A model generated the notes under the pieces. The model was not told where the DNA came from. It was given only the letters and a program-made list of their open reading frames with translations, and searched no databases. A program made the translations under genes and the position numbers. Below are positions 46,301 through 54,713 of a stretch of DNA of 64,000 nt, in pieces. This stretch comes from Rhodobacterales bacterium RIFCSPHIGHO2_02_FULL_62_130 (GTDB taxonomy: Bacteria; Pseudomonadota; Alphaproteobacteria; Rhodobacterales; Rhodobacteraceae). The stretch spans positions 186,001-250,000 of the forward strand of contig MHZT01000051.1 in assembly GCA_001828855.1 (NCBI GenBank), given 5' to 3'. How positions within the stretch are numbered: the first letter of the stretch is position 1; each line of letters opens with the position of its first letter.

Positions 46301-47401
46301 ATGAGCCAGACCAAGACCGATTATTCCGATGCGATTTCTTCGGTTGAAGAAATCATCGAAGACGCCCGCAACGGGCGCATGTTCATTCTGGTGGACCACG
46401 AGGACCGCGAGAACGAAGGCGATCTGGTGATCCCCGCCGAAATGGCCACGCCCGAGGCGGTGAACTTTATGGCCACCCACGGGCGCGGGCTTATCTGTCT
46501 GACGCTGACCAGCACGCGGATTGACCAGTTGGGCCTGCCGCTGATGGCCTCGAAGAACTCCAGCCGCCACGAGACCGCCTTTACCGTGTCGATCGAGGCG
46601 CGCGAGGGTGTGGATACCGGCATTTCCGCCAAGGACCGCGCCACCACGATTGCGGTGGCGATCAACCCGAAATCGGGGCCGCAGGATCTGGCGACGCCGG
46701 GGCATGTGTTCCCGCTGCGCGCCCGCGATGGCGGTGTGCTGGTGCGGGCCGGCCATACCGAGGCTGCAACGGATATTTCGCGTCTGGCGGGGCTGAACCC
46801 TTCGGGCGTGATCTGCGAGATCATGAATGATGACGGCACGATGGCGCGTCTGCCCGATCTGGTGTCTTTCGCGCAGAAGCATAACCTCAAGATCGGCACG
46901 ATCTCCGATCTGATCGCTTACCGCCGCCGCCACGACAACCTTGTGCGCGAACGCTCGGTCAAGCGGGTGCATTCGGTGCATGGTGGCGACTGGCTGATGC
47001 GGGTTTTTGCCGATGAAACCCATGGCGACGAGCATATCGTTCTGACCAAGGGCGATCTTTCGGGCGATACGCCGGTTCTGGTGCGGATGCATGCGCTGAA
47101 CCCGCTTGAGGATGTGTTGGGCATTGGCGACGGCCATGTCGGCGATCTGCAGGGGGCCATGCGGATCATTGCCGCCGAAGGGCGCGGCGTGGTGGTGCTG
47201 CTGCGCGATACCACGATGAAGATGGTCGATGCCGGCGAGGCCAGCCCGCAAACCCTGCGTCAATACGGTGTGGGCGCGCAGATCCTGTCGGCCCTTGGGC
47301 TGACCCATGTGACGCTTGTATCCAATTCCAAAGCGCCCAAGGTGATCGGGCTTGATGCTTATGGGCTGTCGATTGCCGGCACCCGCGCGATATCGGAGTA
47401 G
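46301..47401 (+). CDS. ribB: RibBA-like protein: DHBP synthase with degenerate GTP cyclohydrolase II half
   Basis: The 366-residue protein has an N-terminal 3,4-dihydroxy-2-butanone-4-phosphate synthase domain with intact DHEDRENEGDLVIPAE, ATHGRGLICL and AGHTEAATDI. The C-terminal half is homologous to GTP cyclohydrolase II. Where active enzymes have the zinc ligands C-x10-C-x-C after the VRMH element, this one reads NPLEDVLGIGDGHVG without cysteine, so cyclohydrolase activity is unlikely. RibBX-type proteins in other Alphaproteobacteria show similar decay. It makes the four-carbon precursor for RibH, encoded next. Confidence 0.92.
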   Translation: MSQTKTDYSDAISSVEEIIEDARNGRMFILVDHEDRENEGDLVIPAEMATPEAVNFMATHGRGLICLTLTSTRIDQLGLPLMASKNSSRHETAFTVSIEAREGVDTGISAKDRATTIAVAINPKSGPQDLATPGHVFPLRARDGGVLVRAGHTEAATDISRLAGLNPSGVICEIMNDDGTMARLPDLVSFAQKHNLKIGTISDLIAYRRRHDNLVRERSVKRVHSVHGGDWLMRVFADETHGDEHIVLTKGDLSGDTPVLVRMHALNPLEDVLGIGDGHVGDLQGAMRIIAAEGRGVVVLLRDTTMKMVDAGEASPQTLRQYGVGAQILSALGLTHVTLVSNSKAPKVIGLDAYGLSIAGTRAISE

Positions 47402-47905
47402 ATGATGGCTGCGAACGAAAATCACTACACCCTGCCGCTGCCGTCCTTTGACAAGCCGGTCAAGCTGCTGATTGTGGTGGCACCGTATTACAAGGACATC
47501 GCCGATCAACTGGTGGCAGGCGCGCGCGCGGTGGCTGCGGCCTGCGGGGCCGATGCCGAGGTGATCGAGGTTCCGGGTGCCTTGGAGGTGCCGACCGCGA
47601 TTGCGATGGCCGAGCAACTGGCGAATTACGACGGCTATGTCGCGCTTGGCTGTGTGATCCGGGGCGAGACCACGCATTACGATACCGTCTGCAATGACAG
47701 CAGCCGCGCGCTTTCCATGATGGGATTGCAGGGCGTTTGCATCGGCAATGGCATCCTGACGGTGGAAAACCGCGCGCAGGCCGAGGTGCGGGCCGAGGCT
47801 GCGGGGCAAAACAAAGGCGGCGGGGCGGCGGCTGCGGCCTTGCACCTGATCGCTTTGTCGCGCAAATGGGCGCGCGACACTAAGGGGATCGGTTTCCGCG
47901 CATGA
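47402..47905 (+). CDS. ribH: 6,7-dimethyl-8-ribityllumazine synthase
   Basis: A 167-residue lumazine synthase: IVVAPYYKDIADQLVAGA, EVIEVPGALEVPTAI, and GCVIRGETTHYDTVCNDSSR containing the catalytic histidine. It joins the four-carbon unit with the ribitylaminopyrimidine, forming the substrate of RibE. It begins directly after the ribBA-like stop at two adjacent ATG codons, and its stop overlaps the nusB start (ATGA). Confidence 0.95.
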   Translation: MMAANENHYTLPLPSFDKPVKLLIVVAPYYKDIADQLVAGARAVAAACGADAEVIEVPGALEVPTAIAMAEQLANYDGYVALGCVIRGETTHYDTVCNDSSRALSMMGLQGVCIGNGILTVENRAQAEVRAEAAGQNKGGGAAAAALHLIALSRKWARDTKGIGFRA

Positions 47906-48363
47906 CCAAGCCTGACAAGAAACAGATGAAATCGGCCGCCCGGCTTTATGCCGTGCAGGCGCTGTTTCAGATGGAAAGCTCGGGGCAGACCGTTGAATCG
48001 GTGGTGCGCGAGTTTGAAACCCACCGTTTTGGCGCTGTTTATGATGGCGACGAGATGGCCGAGGGCGATGTGACGCATTTCCGCGCCGTGATCGGTCATG
48101 CCGTGAACTTTCAGGCCAGAATCGACCAGATGACTGACCGCGCCCTTGTGGCGAAATGGCCGATTGACCGGATTGATCCGGTGCTGCGGGCCTTGTTCCG
48201 TGCGGCGGGGGCGGAGATGGTGGAAATGCCGACGCCGACGAAAGTGGCGATCAACGAATATGTCGATGTGGCCAAGGCGTTCTTCCCCGAGGGCAAGGAA
48301 TCGAAATTCGTCAATGCCGTGCTGGACCATATGGCGCGCGAGGCGCGTCCCGAGGCGTTCTGA
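47902..48363 (+). CDS. nusB: Transcription antitermination factor NusB
   Basis: A 153-residue all-helical protein with the NusB features SAARLYAVQALFQMESSG at the start and VAINEYVDVAKAFFPEGKESKFVNAVLD near the end. NusB with NusE binds boxA RNA to support antitermination in rRNA operons. It overlaps ribH by four bases; linkage of ribH and nusB is widely conserved. Confidence 0.95.
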   Translation: MTKPDKKQMKSAARLYAVQALFQMESSGQTVESVVREFETHRFGAVYDGDEMAEGDVTHFRAVIGHAVNFQARIDQMTDRALVAKWPIDRIDPVLRALFRAAGAEMVEMPTPTKVAINEYVDVAKAFFPEGKESKFVNAVLDHMAREARPEAF

Positions 48364-48417
48364 AACCGGCGGATCGGGGCAGGGCGTTTGTCTTATCCTG
48401 ATCCGATGGGGGCTGCG

Positions 48418-48786
48418 ATGAAACCTGTTCTTGCTGCGCTGCTGCTGATCTGTGCGGGGCTGCCCGCGCGGGCCGAGGTTGGCGATTGGGTGCTGACGCA
48501 TGTGGACGGCGCGGCGGTGGGCTATAGCGCCACGCTGAGCCTGTCGCAGGCGGGGCGGGTGACGGGGCAAGCACCCTGCAACCGCTATTTCGCTGATGTG
48601 GTGCAGGACGGGGCAGCTTTCACGCTGGGGCCGATCGGGGCGACCAAGATGGCTTGCGCGCAGATGGCCGACGAGGCGGATTTCTTTAGCCTGCTGGGCG
48701 GGGTTCAGACGATCGAGCAGACCGCCGACAGGCTGGTGTTGCGCGGGGCGGGGGCCGAGATGGTCTTTGTGCCAGAGCCAAAGTAG
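48418..48786 (+). CDS. Secreted META/HslJ-like domain protein
   Basis: A 122-residue exported protein: signal peptide MKPVLAALLLICAGLPARA, then a META-type domain with PCNRYFADVVQDG, LGPIGATKMACA and a C-terminal LRGAGAEMVFV strand. META domains (HslJ) occur in envelope proteins linked to stress or drug resistance; no enzymatic role is known. Two conserved cysteines may form a disulfide. Upstream in-frame starts exist, but this ATG gives the cleanest signal peptide. Confidence 0.83.
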   Translation: MKPVLAALLLICAGLPARAEVGDWVLTHVDGAAVGYSATLSLSQAGRVTGQAPCNRYFADVVQDGAAFTLGPIGATKMACAQMADEADFFSLLGGVQTIEQTADRLVLRGAGAEMVFVPEPK

Positions 48787-48823
48787 CTGCGGCAATCTGT
48801 GGGCTTTTCGTTAACCTCTGGCG

Positions 48824-48842
48824 TGCTAGGTTTAGCCTAGCA
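48824..48842. promoter_or_regulatory. Dyad just upstream of the ribosome site of the two-helix protein
   Basis: A perfect 7-bp inverted repeat TGCTAGG / CCTAGCA with a TTTAG spacer lies immediately before the AGGAGG ribosome site of the next gene. It could be a promoter/operator or an RNA hairpin affecting translation. Confidence 0.35.
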
Positions 48843-48853
48843 GGAGGTTCCCC

Positions 48854-49174
48854 ATGCCCAAACTGATCCGCCTTTATATCGTCAGCGTTTCTATCGGCTT
48901 TGCGCTTGCGGTCGCCTTTGTGGCGCTGCTGGTCTGGCAGGATGTCGCGGGGTTGCGGCATCTGATCTTCGGGTCGGACATGGGCTGGGTGGCCGCGCTG
49001 ATGATGGTGATGTTCCACGGTGTTGTGTTTGCGGGCGTGCAGTTTGGCATCGCGGTGATGCGGATGGCTGAAGACCCCGATGGCCCGCGCGGCGGCAGCG
49101 CTGCACCGCACCTTGACCAACTGGCCCCGGTGCGGCTGAAAGCAAATCAGGTGGCGGGCCCGCAGCGACCGTGA
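48854..49174 (+). CDS. Small two-helix inner-membrane protein
   Basis: A 106-residue protein with two membrane helices (LYIVSVSIGFALAVAFVALLVW and MGWVAALMMVMFHGVVFAGV) and a polar Pro/Gly-rich tail. It resembles conserved hypothetical membrane proteins of Rhodobacteraceae; no function is known. It has a strong AGGAGG ribosome site preceded by a dyad. Confidence 0.72.
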   Translation: MPKLIRLYIVSVSIGFALAVAFVALLVWQDVAGLRHLIFGSDMGWVAALMMVMFHGVVFAGVQFGIAVMRMAEDPDGPRGGSAAPHLDQLAPVRLKANQVAGPQRP

Positions 49175-49348
49175 AGGACAGGGTTTTCCCGAGAGCCAGA
49201 GGTCTCAGGTGGGCGCCAGGTAGCAAGACCAGGATCTTGCCAGAGCCAGCCCCCGTTCACGTGCTTATCGGCCACTGGAAAAGTTGCCTCACACGAGAAG
49301 AGCAGCACCCGCCACCTTCAGACATAGGCGCGTCAGGGCTGTCCTGCA
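49171..49348 (+). ncRNA. Candidate structured RNA in the gap before mmcB
   Basis: Long-range complementarity suggests a rod-like RNA of about 175 bases: AGGACAG (49175-49181) pairs with CTGTCCT (49339-49345). Inside this, GTCT plus AGGTGG (49202-49212) pairs with CCACCT plus AGAC (49312-49323) across a small internal loop. A local GCAAGA/TCTTGC hairpin lies at 49223-49240. The layout is reminiscent of 6S RNA, but I recognise no conserved family sequence, clear promoter or terminator. Confidence 0.25.
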
Positions 49349-49395
49349 AGGCTTTGGGCTGACCTTCGCCAAAATGATCCGGCTGCGGCGGCATC

Positions 49396-49424
49396 TTGCA
49401 TGATGTTCACCTTTTGTGCATATT
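49396..49424 (+). promoter_or_regulatory. SOS-type promoter with LexA-like box upstream of mmcB
   Basis: GTTC-ACCTTTT-GTGC at 49405-49419 matches the LexA box GTTC-N7-GTTC except for one base. It lies in the 17-base spacer between TTGCAT (49396-49401) and CATATT (49419-49424). The expected transcription start coincides with the ATG at 49431, so the message would be leaderless; no ribosome site is visible. Confidence 0.6.
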
Positions 49425-49430
49425 TTCCCG

Positions 49431-49892
49431 ATGAGTCTTGAGGAAACCCTTCCCCCGATGCCCGGCCAGCGCCTTGCGCGCGGGGTGGCGCGTGCGCTGC
49501 GGCAGTTCGATTTCGTCACGGTCGAGGAATTGGTGCCGACGCCGGGTTTGCGCGTCGATCTGATGGCCTTGGGGCCAAAGGGCGAGATCTGGGTGATCGA
49601 ATGCAAATCCAGCCGCGCCGATTTCCGCGCTGATCAGAAATGGCAGGGCTATCTGGAATGGTGCGACCGCTTTTTCTGGGCGGTGGATCAGGATTTTCCG
49701 ACCGATCTTTTGCCCGAAGGCAGCGGGCTGATTCTGGCCGATGCCTATGATGCGGAAATCATCCGCATGGGGGCTGACACACCGCTACCGGCTGCGCGGC
49801 GCAAGGTGATGCTGCAGAAATTCGCCCGCCACGCCGCCTTGCGCCTGCAAGGCTACCGTGATCCGGGGGTGGCGGGGCTGGTTTCGATCTAG
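49431..49892 (+). CDS. mmcB: MmcB-family DNA repair protein (putative nuclease)
   Basis: A 153-residue protein starting MSLEETLPPMPGQRLARGVARALR, with a restriction-endonuclease-like core: GLRVDLMALG, then IWVIECKSSRADFRADQKW, where Asp and E-x-K form a PD-(D/E)xK-like site. MmcB is an SOS-induced protein described in Caulobacter for tolerance to DNA damage such as mitomycin C. The LexA-like box directly upstream agrees with that. Its stop overlaps the end of the convergent DUF6324 gene by four bases. Confidence 0.87.
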   Translation: MSLEETLPPMPGQRLARGVARALRQFDFVTVEELVPTPGLRVDLMALGPKGEIWVIECKSSRADFRADQKWQGYLEWCDRFFWAVDQDFPTDLLPEGSGLILADAYDAEIIRMGADTPLPAARRKVMLQKFARHAALRLQGYRDPGVAGLVSI

Positions 49893-50107
49893 CGCTTGCG
49901 CGGTTTGGATTTGGAGCCGTCCGACATCAGGCGCGCTGCCTCGGCGGCGGCGCGCAGTTCCTCGGCGATTTCCTCGGCCTCTTCGGGATCGAAATCGAGC
50001 GGCAGTTCGATGCCCTTGTCCGCCTCGATATAAATCCGCACCATGCCCTGATCGGTCGGCCCGATCTGGATATTGGCGGCGATGTCGCTTTGCTTGTCGA
50101 TGCCCAT
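49889..50107 (-). CDS. DUF6324 small acidic protein
   Basis: A 72-residue protein: IAANIQIGPTDQGMVRIYIEADKGIELPLDF, then an acidic-Ala helix (PEEAEEIAEELRAAAEAA) and a basic tail (KSKPRKR). It matches a small conserved family of Rhodobacteraceae with no known role. It reads away from tRNA-His and converges on mmcB. Confidence 0.8.
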   Translation of the reverse strand: MGIDKQSDIAANIQIGPTDQGMVRIYIEADKGIELPLDFDPEEAEEIAEELRAAAEAARLMSDGSKSKPRKR

Positions 50108-50211
50108 GGCATGGCCCCTTTTTATCTGTGCCTCGACGTAACAAGAGCGACAATCTTTGGCAATCCTGCCCTTGCAATCCGTGCGGGGCGGGGGTAAATG
50201 CCCCCGTGAGT

Positions 50212-50288
50212 GCCGACGTAGCTCAGTTGGTTAGAGCACTAGATTGTGGATCTAGGGGTCCCCCGTTCGAGCCGGGGCGTCGGTACCA
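50212..50288 (+). tRNA. tRNA-His (anticodon GTG)
   Basis: A complete cloverleaf: acceptor GCCGACG / CGTCGGT, D arm starting GCTC, anticodon stem CTAGA / TCTAG with loop TTGTGGA (anticodon GTG), T arm with GTTCGAG, and an encoded CCA. The base before position 1 is T rather than G, position 73 is A, and position 1 pairs G-U with 72. The bacterial G(-1):C73 identity pair is therefore absent, as known for many Alphaproteobacteria. A strong terminator follows. Confidence 0.95.
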
Positions 50289-50311
50289 TTCCAGATTTTG
50301 GACCAGCACTC

Positions 50312-50336
50312 AAAGCGCCCCTTCGGGGGCGCTTTT
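50312..50336 (+). terminator. Rho-independent terminator after tRNA-His
   Basis: A 10-bp stem AAAGCGCCCC / GGGGCGCTTT with a TTCG tetraloop, ending in a T run, 23 bases after the tRNA. It separates the tRNA from tex. Confidence 0.9.
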
Positions 50337-50419
50337 GCATTTGCGCTGGCGCGTCAGCGCCCCTTGGCCCCGCGCGGCTGCGGCGGTATGGTCGGCGTCC
50401 GATAAAGGAACAGATTCCC

Positions 50420-52726
50420 ATGACCCCGAATGCATCCCGCCGTATCCCTATTGTAATTGCTGCAGAAATTGGCGCGCAGCCCGCGCAGGTTCTGGCTGCG
50501 ATCACGCTTCTGGACGAAGGTGCGACGGTGCCGTTCATCGCGCGCTATCGCAAAGAGGTCACCGGCGGGCTGGATGACACGCAGTTGCGGAACCTTGCCG
50601 AGCGGCTGGTTTATCTGCGTGAATTCGAGGCGCGGCGCACGGCGATTCTGTCCTCGATCACCGAGCAGGGCAAGATGACGGATGCGCTGGCGACGTCGTT
50701 GGCCAAGGCCGCCACCAAGGCCGAGCTTGAGGATATCTACCTGCCCTACAAGCCGAAACGCCGCACCCGCGCGATGATTGCGCGCGAAAACGGGCTGGAG
50801 CCGCTGGCGCAGGCGATTCTGGCGGATCATGGCGTTGATCCGGCGGTACTGGCGGTCAGCTTCATCACCGAGGCCGTGCTGGATGTGAAATCCGCGCTGG
50901 AGGGCGCGCGCGATATCGTGGCCGAGGGGTTGGCCGAGGATGCCGCCCTGCTGGGCCGGTTGCGCGCCCATATGAAGCAGGTCGCGCGGCTGTCGGCCAA
51001 GGTGGTGGCGGGCAAAGAGGCCGAGGGCGCGAAGTTCTCGGATTACTTCGCCCATTCCGAACCGTGGCATGCCGCGCCCTCGCACCGTGTGCTGGCGATG
51101 TTGCGCGGGCAGAACGAGGGTTTTCTGGCGGTGGATCTTGAGATCGACCCCGATGCGCCCAAAGGCGACAGCCCGGCCGAGCGGGCCTGTGCTGCGGCCA
51201 TCGGCGTGGCGGGGCGGGGCGCGGGCGATGTCTGGCTGCGCGAGGCAGCGGCGTGGACGTGGCGGGTAAAGCTGCGCACCTCGCTGACGCTGGATCTGAT
51301 GGCCGAACTGCGCGAGCGGTCCGAGGCCGAGGCGATCAACGTTTTCGCGCGCAATCTGAAGGACTTGCTGCTGGCGGCCCCAGCGGGGGGCAAAGCCACG
51401 ATGGGGCTTGATCCGGGGATCAGAACGGGCGTGAAGGTGGCGGTGGTCGATGCCACGGGCAAGGTTCTGGCCACCGATACCGTCTATCCGTTCCAGCCGA
51501 AAAACGATCTGCGTGGCGCGCAGGTGGCGATTGCGCAGGCGATTGTGAAGCATGGGGTCAAGCTGATTTCTATCGGCAACGGCACCGCCAGCCGCGAAAC
51601 CGAAAAGATGGTGGCCGATCTTCTGGCGCATCTGCCGGGGGAAAAGCCGGTCAAGGTGATTGTGTCGGAGGCGGGGGCCTCGGTCTATTCGGCGTCGGAA
51701 CTGGCGGCGCGCGAATTCCCCGATCTGGATGTGTCGCTGCGGGGTGCGGTGTCGATTGCACGCCGCCTGCAAGACCCGCTGGCGGAACTGGTCAAGATCG
51801 AACCGAAGTCGATCGGCGTCGGGCAGTATCAGCATGACGTCGACCAGCACCGGCTTGGCCGCAGCCTTGAGGCGGTGGTGGAAGACGCGGTGAACGCGGT
51901 AGGCGTGGACGTGAACACCGCCTCGGCCCCCTTGTTGGCGCGGGTGTCGGGCGTGGGGCCGGGGCTGGCCGAGGCGATTGTGGCGCATCGCGACGCCAAT
52001 GGCCCCTTCTCCACACGGCGCGAGTTGCTGAAAGTTGCGCGGCTGGGACCGAAGGCCTTTGAACAGGCGGCGGGGTTCTTGCGGATCACGGGTGGCAAGG
52101 AACCGCTGGACGCCTCGTCCGTCCATCCCGAAGCCTATGATGTGGCACGGAAAATTGTAGCCGCCTGTGGGCGGGATATCCGCGCGCTGATGGGCGATCC
52201 GGCCCCGCTGAAATCCATCGACGCGCGGGCCTTTGTCGATGACCGCTTCGGTCTGCTGACGGTGAAAGACATTCTGGCAGAACTGGAAAAGCCCGCCCGC
52301 GACCCGCGCCCCAGCTTCAGGACCGCCACTTTTGCCGACGGGGTTGAAGATATCAAAGACCTGAAGCCGGGGATGCTGCTGGAAGGCACCGTCACCAACG
52401 TCGCAGCCTTTGGTGCCTTTGTGGACATCGGCGTGCATCAGGACGGTCTGGTGCATGTCAGCCAGTTGGCAGACAAATTCGTCCGCGACCCGCATGAGGT
52501 GGTGAAGGCGGGCGATGTGGTCAAGGTGCGCGTGGTCGAGGTCGATGTGCAGAAAAAACGCATCGCGCTGACCATGAAGAAAGACTCGGGCGAGGCGCGC
52601 GAACAGGCCCGCGAACGCCACACCCCGCCGCCACAAAAAGGCCGCCCCGGACCCAGCAGCGCAGGCCCGACAGGCGCAAGCAGCAACGCCTTCGCGGACG
52701 CGCTGAAAGGCAAATTCTCGCGCTAA
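50420..52726 (+). CDS. tex: Tex-type RNA-binding transcription accessory protein
   Basis: The 768-residue protein has the Tex domain order: N-terminal helical domain ([18 protein letters not shown]), YqgF/RNase H-like domain ([17 protein letters not shown]), helix-hairpin-helix region ([24 protein letters not shown]) and a C-terminal S1 domain ([26 protein letters not shown]). Tex binds nucleic acids and affects transcription and stress tolerance. An AAAGGA ribosome site precedes the chosen ATG. The Gly/Pro-rich tail after the S1 domain is likely disordered. Confidence 0.95.
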   Translation: MTPNASRRIPIVIAAEIGAQPAQVLAAITLLDEGATVPFIARYRKEVTGGLDDTQLRNLAERLVYLREFEARRTAILSSITEQGKMTDALATSLAKAATKAELEDIYLPYKPKRRTRAMIARENGLEPLAQAILADHGVDPAVLAVSFITEAVLDVKSALEGARDIVAEGLAEDAALLGRLRAHMKQVARLSAKVVAGKEAEGAKFSDYFAHSEPWHAAPSHRVLAMLRGQNEGFLAVDLEIDPDAPKGDSPAERACAAAIGVAGRGAGDVWLREAAAWTWRVKLRTSLTLDLMAELRERSEAEAINVFARNLKDLLLAAPAGGKATMGLDPGIRTGVKVAVVDATGKVLATDTVYPFQPKNDLRGAQVAIAQAIVKHGVKLISIGNGTASRETEKMVADLLAHLPGEKPVKVIVSEAGASVYSASELAAREFPDLDVSLRGAVSIARRLQDPLAELVKIEPKSIGVGQYQHDVDQHRLGRSLEAVVEDAVNAVGVDVNTASAPLLARVSGVGPGLAEAIVAHRDANGPFSTRRELLKVARLGPKAFEQAAGFLRITGGKEPLDASSVHPEAYDVARKIVAACGRDIRALMGDPAPLKSIDARAFVDDRFGLLTVKDILAELEKPARDPRPSFRTATFADGVEDIKDLKPGMLLEGTVTNVAAFGAFVDIGVHQDGLVHVSQLADKFVRDPHEVVKAGDVVKVRVVEVDVQKKRIALTMKKDSGEAREQARERHTPPPQKGRPGPSSAGPTGASSNAFADALKGKFSR

Positions 52727-52745
52727 AGCCCTTTCATCTGTTCCT

Positions 52746-52764
52746 AAATATCCCCGCCGGAGGC
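52746..52764 (-). repeat. Dispersed intergenic repeat A, copy 6 (short)
   Basis: Minus strand: GCCTCCGGCGGGGATATTT. Only the core half is present; the CAAAGAGGATG half is missing. It is inverted relative to copy 7, 20 bases away. Confidence 0.75.
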
Positions 52765-52784
52765 TTCCGCCATAGGCCCAAGGA

Positions 52785-52813
52785 GCCTCCGGCGGGAGTA
52801 TTAGGCCAAGATG
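52785..52813 (+). repeat. Dispersed intergenic repeat A, copy 7
   Basis: GCCTCCGGCGGG, AGTATTA and GGCCAAGATG. With copy 6 it forms an inverted pair between tex and the convergent small membrane-protein gene. Confidence 0.8.
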
Positions 52814-52825
52814 ATGCGGCGAGGG

Positions 52826-52850
52826 TAGGGTGCGTGCTTGTCACGCACCT
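52826..52850 (+). repeat. B-type palindromic repeat
   Basis: GTAGG followed by the stem GGTGCGTG / CACGCACC around a CTTGT loop. It is very similar to the hairpin at 4690-4715 and again sits at the end of a minus-strand gene next to A repeats. It could terminate tex and/or the convergent gene. Confidence 0.55.
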
Positions 52851-53272
52851 TGCAGGGCAAAAGCCGCGGGGCAAAGCCTGCCCAGCACTGCGCGCAGGGT
52901 GGTAATCAGCGCCGCCCCAAAACTGACCGCCAGTTCGTGATCCATCAGCCATGCGGTCAACCCGCCTGCGGCCAGACCCAGCGCCAGCGCGGGACACCAG
53001 CCGAACCAGCCGCGATCCATCAGCGCGGCCACAATCGGTCCTGCCAGCACAAGGCCCAGCCAGCTGAGAACCGGCGACATCAGCAGCAGCACAGTCGCGG
53101 CCCAGAGCATCATCCCGCCCGATCCCAGCGCCACTGTGCCGAATAGCCATTGCAGGGCCATCGCCACAAGGGCCACGGCTGACGGCAGCAGCCATACGAT
53201 CAGCAGCGCCTTCAGCAGACCCGCAAAGCCAAGCATCCGATAGCCATCGCGGGCGGAAAACAGCAGGCTCAT
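52841..53272 (-). CDS. Small polytopic membrane protein downstream of tldD
   Basis: A 143-residue protein with about four hydrophobic segments (LLKALLIVWLLPSAVALVAMAL, LWAATVLLLMSPVLSWLGLVLAGPIVAAL and others). I do not recognise a characterised family. The ATG overlaps the tldD stop (ATGA), indicating translational coupling. The C-terminal end runs into a B-type repeat. Confidence 0.72.
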   Translation of the reverse strand: MSLLFSARDGYRMLGFAGLLKALLIVWLLPSAVALVAMALQWLFGTVALGSGGMMLWAATVLLLMSPVLSWLGLVLAGPIVAALMDRGWFGWCPALALGLAAGGLTAWLMDHELAVSFGAALITTLRAVLGRLCPAAFALQGA

Positions 53273-54690
53273 GCCGCCGAACCGCCCACGGTCAGCCCGC
53301 CGATCAGCAGCGTCGGTTGCCCGACCCCCACCGGCACCCATTGCCCTGCCTTGCCGCAATTGCCGATGCCGGGGTCCAGCGCCAGATCGTTGCCGATGGC
53401 GCGGATCTGCTTTAGCGCGGTGGCCCCGTCGCCGATCAGGGTCGCACCCTTCACCGCCTCGCCCACCACGCCGTTACGGACGCGGTAGGCTTCGGTGCAG
53501 GAGAACACGAATTTTCCATTGGTGATATCGACCTGACCGCCGCCAAAGCCCACGGCATAGATGCCGTCTTTCAGGGATGCCACGATGCCCGCAGGATCAT
53601 CCTGACCCGACAGCATATAGGTGTTGGTCATGCGCGGCATCGGGATATGGGCGTAAGATTCGCGCCGCCCGTTCCCCGTCGCCGCCACCCCCATCAGCCG
53701 CGCGTTCTGCCGATCCTGCATATAGCCCACAAGGCGGCCATCCTCGATCAGCACATTGCGCGCCGAGGGTGTGCCCTCGTCATCCACCGAGATCGAGCCG
53801 CGCCGGTCGGGGATGGTGCCATCGTCCAGCACCGTCACGCCCTTGGCCGCGATCATCTGCCCCATAAGCCCTGCGAAGGCCGAGGTTTTCTTGCGGTTGA
53901 AGTCGCCCTCCAGCCCGTGACCAATTGCCTCATGCAGCAAGATCCCCGGCCAGCCCGGCCCCAGCACCACATCCATCACGCCCGCAGGTGCTGGCACAGC
54001 GTCAAGATTCACCAGCGCGATTCGCAGCGCCTCGCGCAGCAGGGGCTGCCAGTGCGACGGCTCCATCAGACGCGACAGGCCAAAGCGCCCGCCGCCGCCC
54101 ATGCCGCCCTGTTCGCGCCGCCCGTTCTGTTCCACGATCACCGAGACGTTGATCCGCGCCATCGGCCGGATGTCCGACAGGCGCAGACCTTCGGGGCGCA
54201 GGATTTCCACCTCTTGCAGACCCGCCGCGATGGTGGCCGAGACCTGCACCACGCGGGGATCAAGGCTGCGGCCATAGGCGTCGATCTCTTTCAGCAGGTC
54301 GATCTTGCCTGCGAATGTGGCATCCGCCATCGGATCGCGGTCGCCATAAAGCCGGATGTTGGTGCCTTTGGGGGGCGGGGCCATGGTGCCGCCGCCATCG
54401 CCCACCGCAAGACGCGCGGTTTCCGACGCACGGATCAGCGCGGATTCCGAGATTTCGGTGGAATGGGCATAGCCCGCCACCTCGCCGCGCACCGCGCGCA
54501 GGCCAAAGCCCTCGGAGGCGTCATAGCTGGCGGTCTTGATCCGGCCATCATCCAGAACAATGGCTTCTGAACGCTTGCGTTCCAGAAAAAGTTCACCGTC
54601 ATCCGCCCCCGCCGTGGCCGCGCGCAGGGTTGCAAGGGCGGTTGCTTCGTCCAGAAGGGTGTCGAAGGGGCGGAAGGGGGCGTCGCTCAT
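53269..54690 (-). CDS. tldD: Metalloprotease TldD
   Basis: The 473-residue protein matches TldD with the zinc motif HEAIGHGLEGD (HExxxH) and the downstream cysteine and GGGQVDITNGKFVFSCTEAY region. TldD with TldE/PmbA degrades unfolded peptides and matures some ribosomally made peptides such as microcin B17 and PQQ-related precursors. It is divergent from ctaC across 182 bases that contain an FNR box 24 bases before the tldD ATG. Confidence 0.95.
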   Translation of the reverse strand: MSDAPFRPFDTLLDEATALATLRAATAGADDGELFLERKRSEAIVLDDGRIKTASYDASEGFGLRAVRGEVAGYAHSTEISESALIRASETARLAVGDGGGTMAPPPKGTNIRLYGDRDPMADATFAGKIDLLKEIDAYGRSLDPRVVQVSATIAAGLQEVEILRPEGLRLSDIRPMARINVSVIVEQNGRREQGGMGGGGRFGLSRLMEPSHWQPLLREALRIALVNLDAVPAPAGVMDVVLGPGWPGILLHEAIGHGLEGDFNRKKTSAFAGLMGQMIAAKGVTVLDDGTIPDRRGSISVDDEGTPSARNVLIEDGRLVGYMQDRQNARLMGVAATGNGRRESYAHIPMPRMTNTYMLSGQDDPAGIVASLKDGIYAVGFGGGQVDITNGKFVFSCTEAYRVRNGVVGEAVKGATLIGDGATALKQIRAIGNDLALDPGIGNCGKAGQWVPVGVGQPTLLIGGLTVGGSAA

Positions 54691-54713
54691 GGGGAAATTC
54701 CTTGGCCTTGGCC

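Noticed and set aside
49382-49397. CTGCGGCGGCATCT resembling, as I remember it, the 3' strand of enterobacterial 6S RNA
   Set aside because: No complementary 5' strand was found upstream and the segment overlaps the mmcB -35 element, so the match is most likely chance.
50354-52636. 760-codon open frame antisense to tex
   Set aside because: Tex is complete on the other strand; the antisense product is low-complexity His/Arg/Gln.
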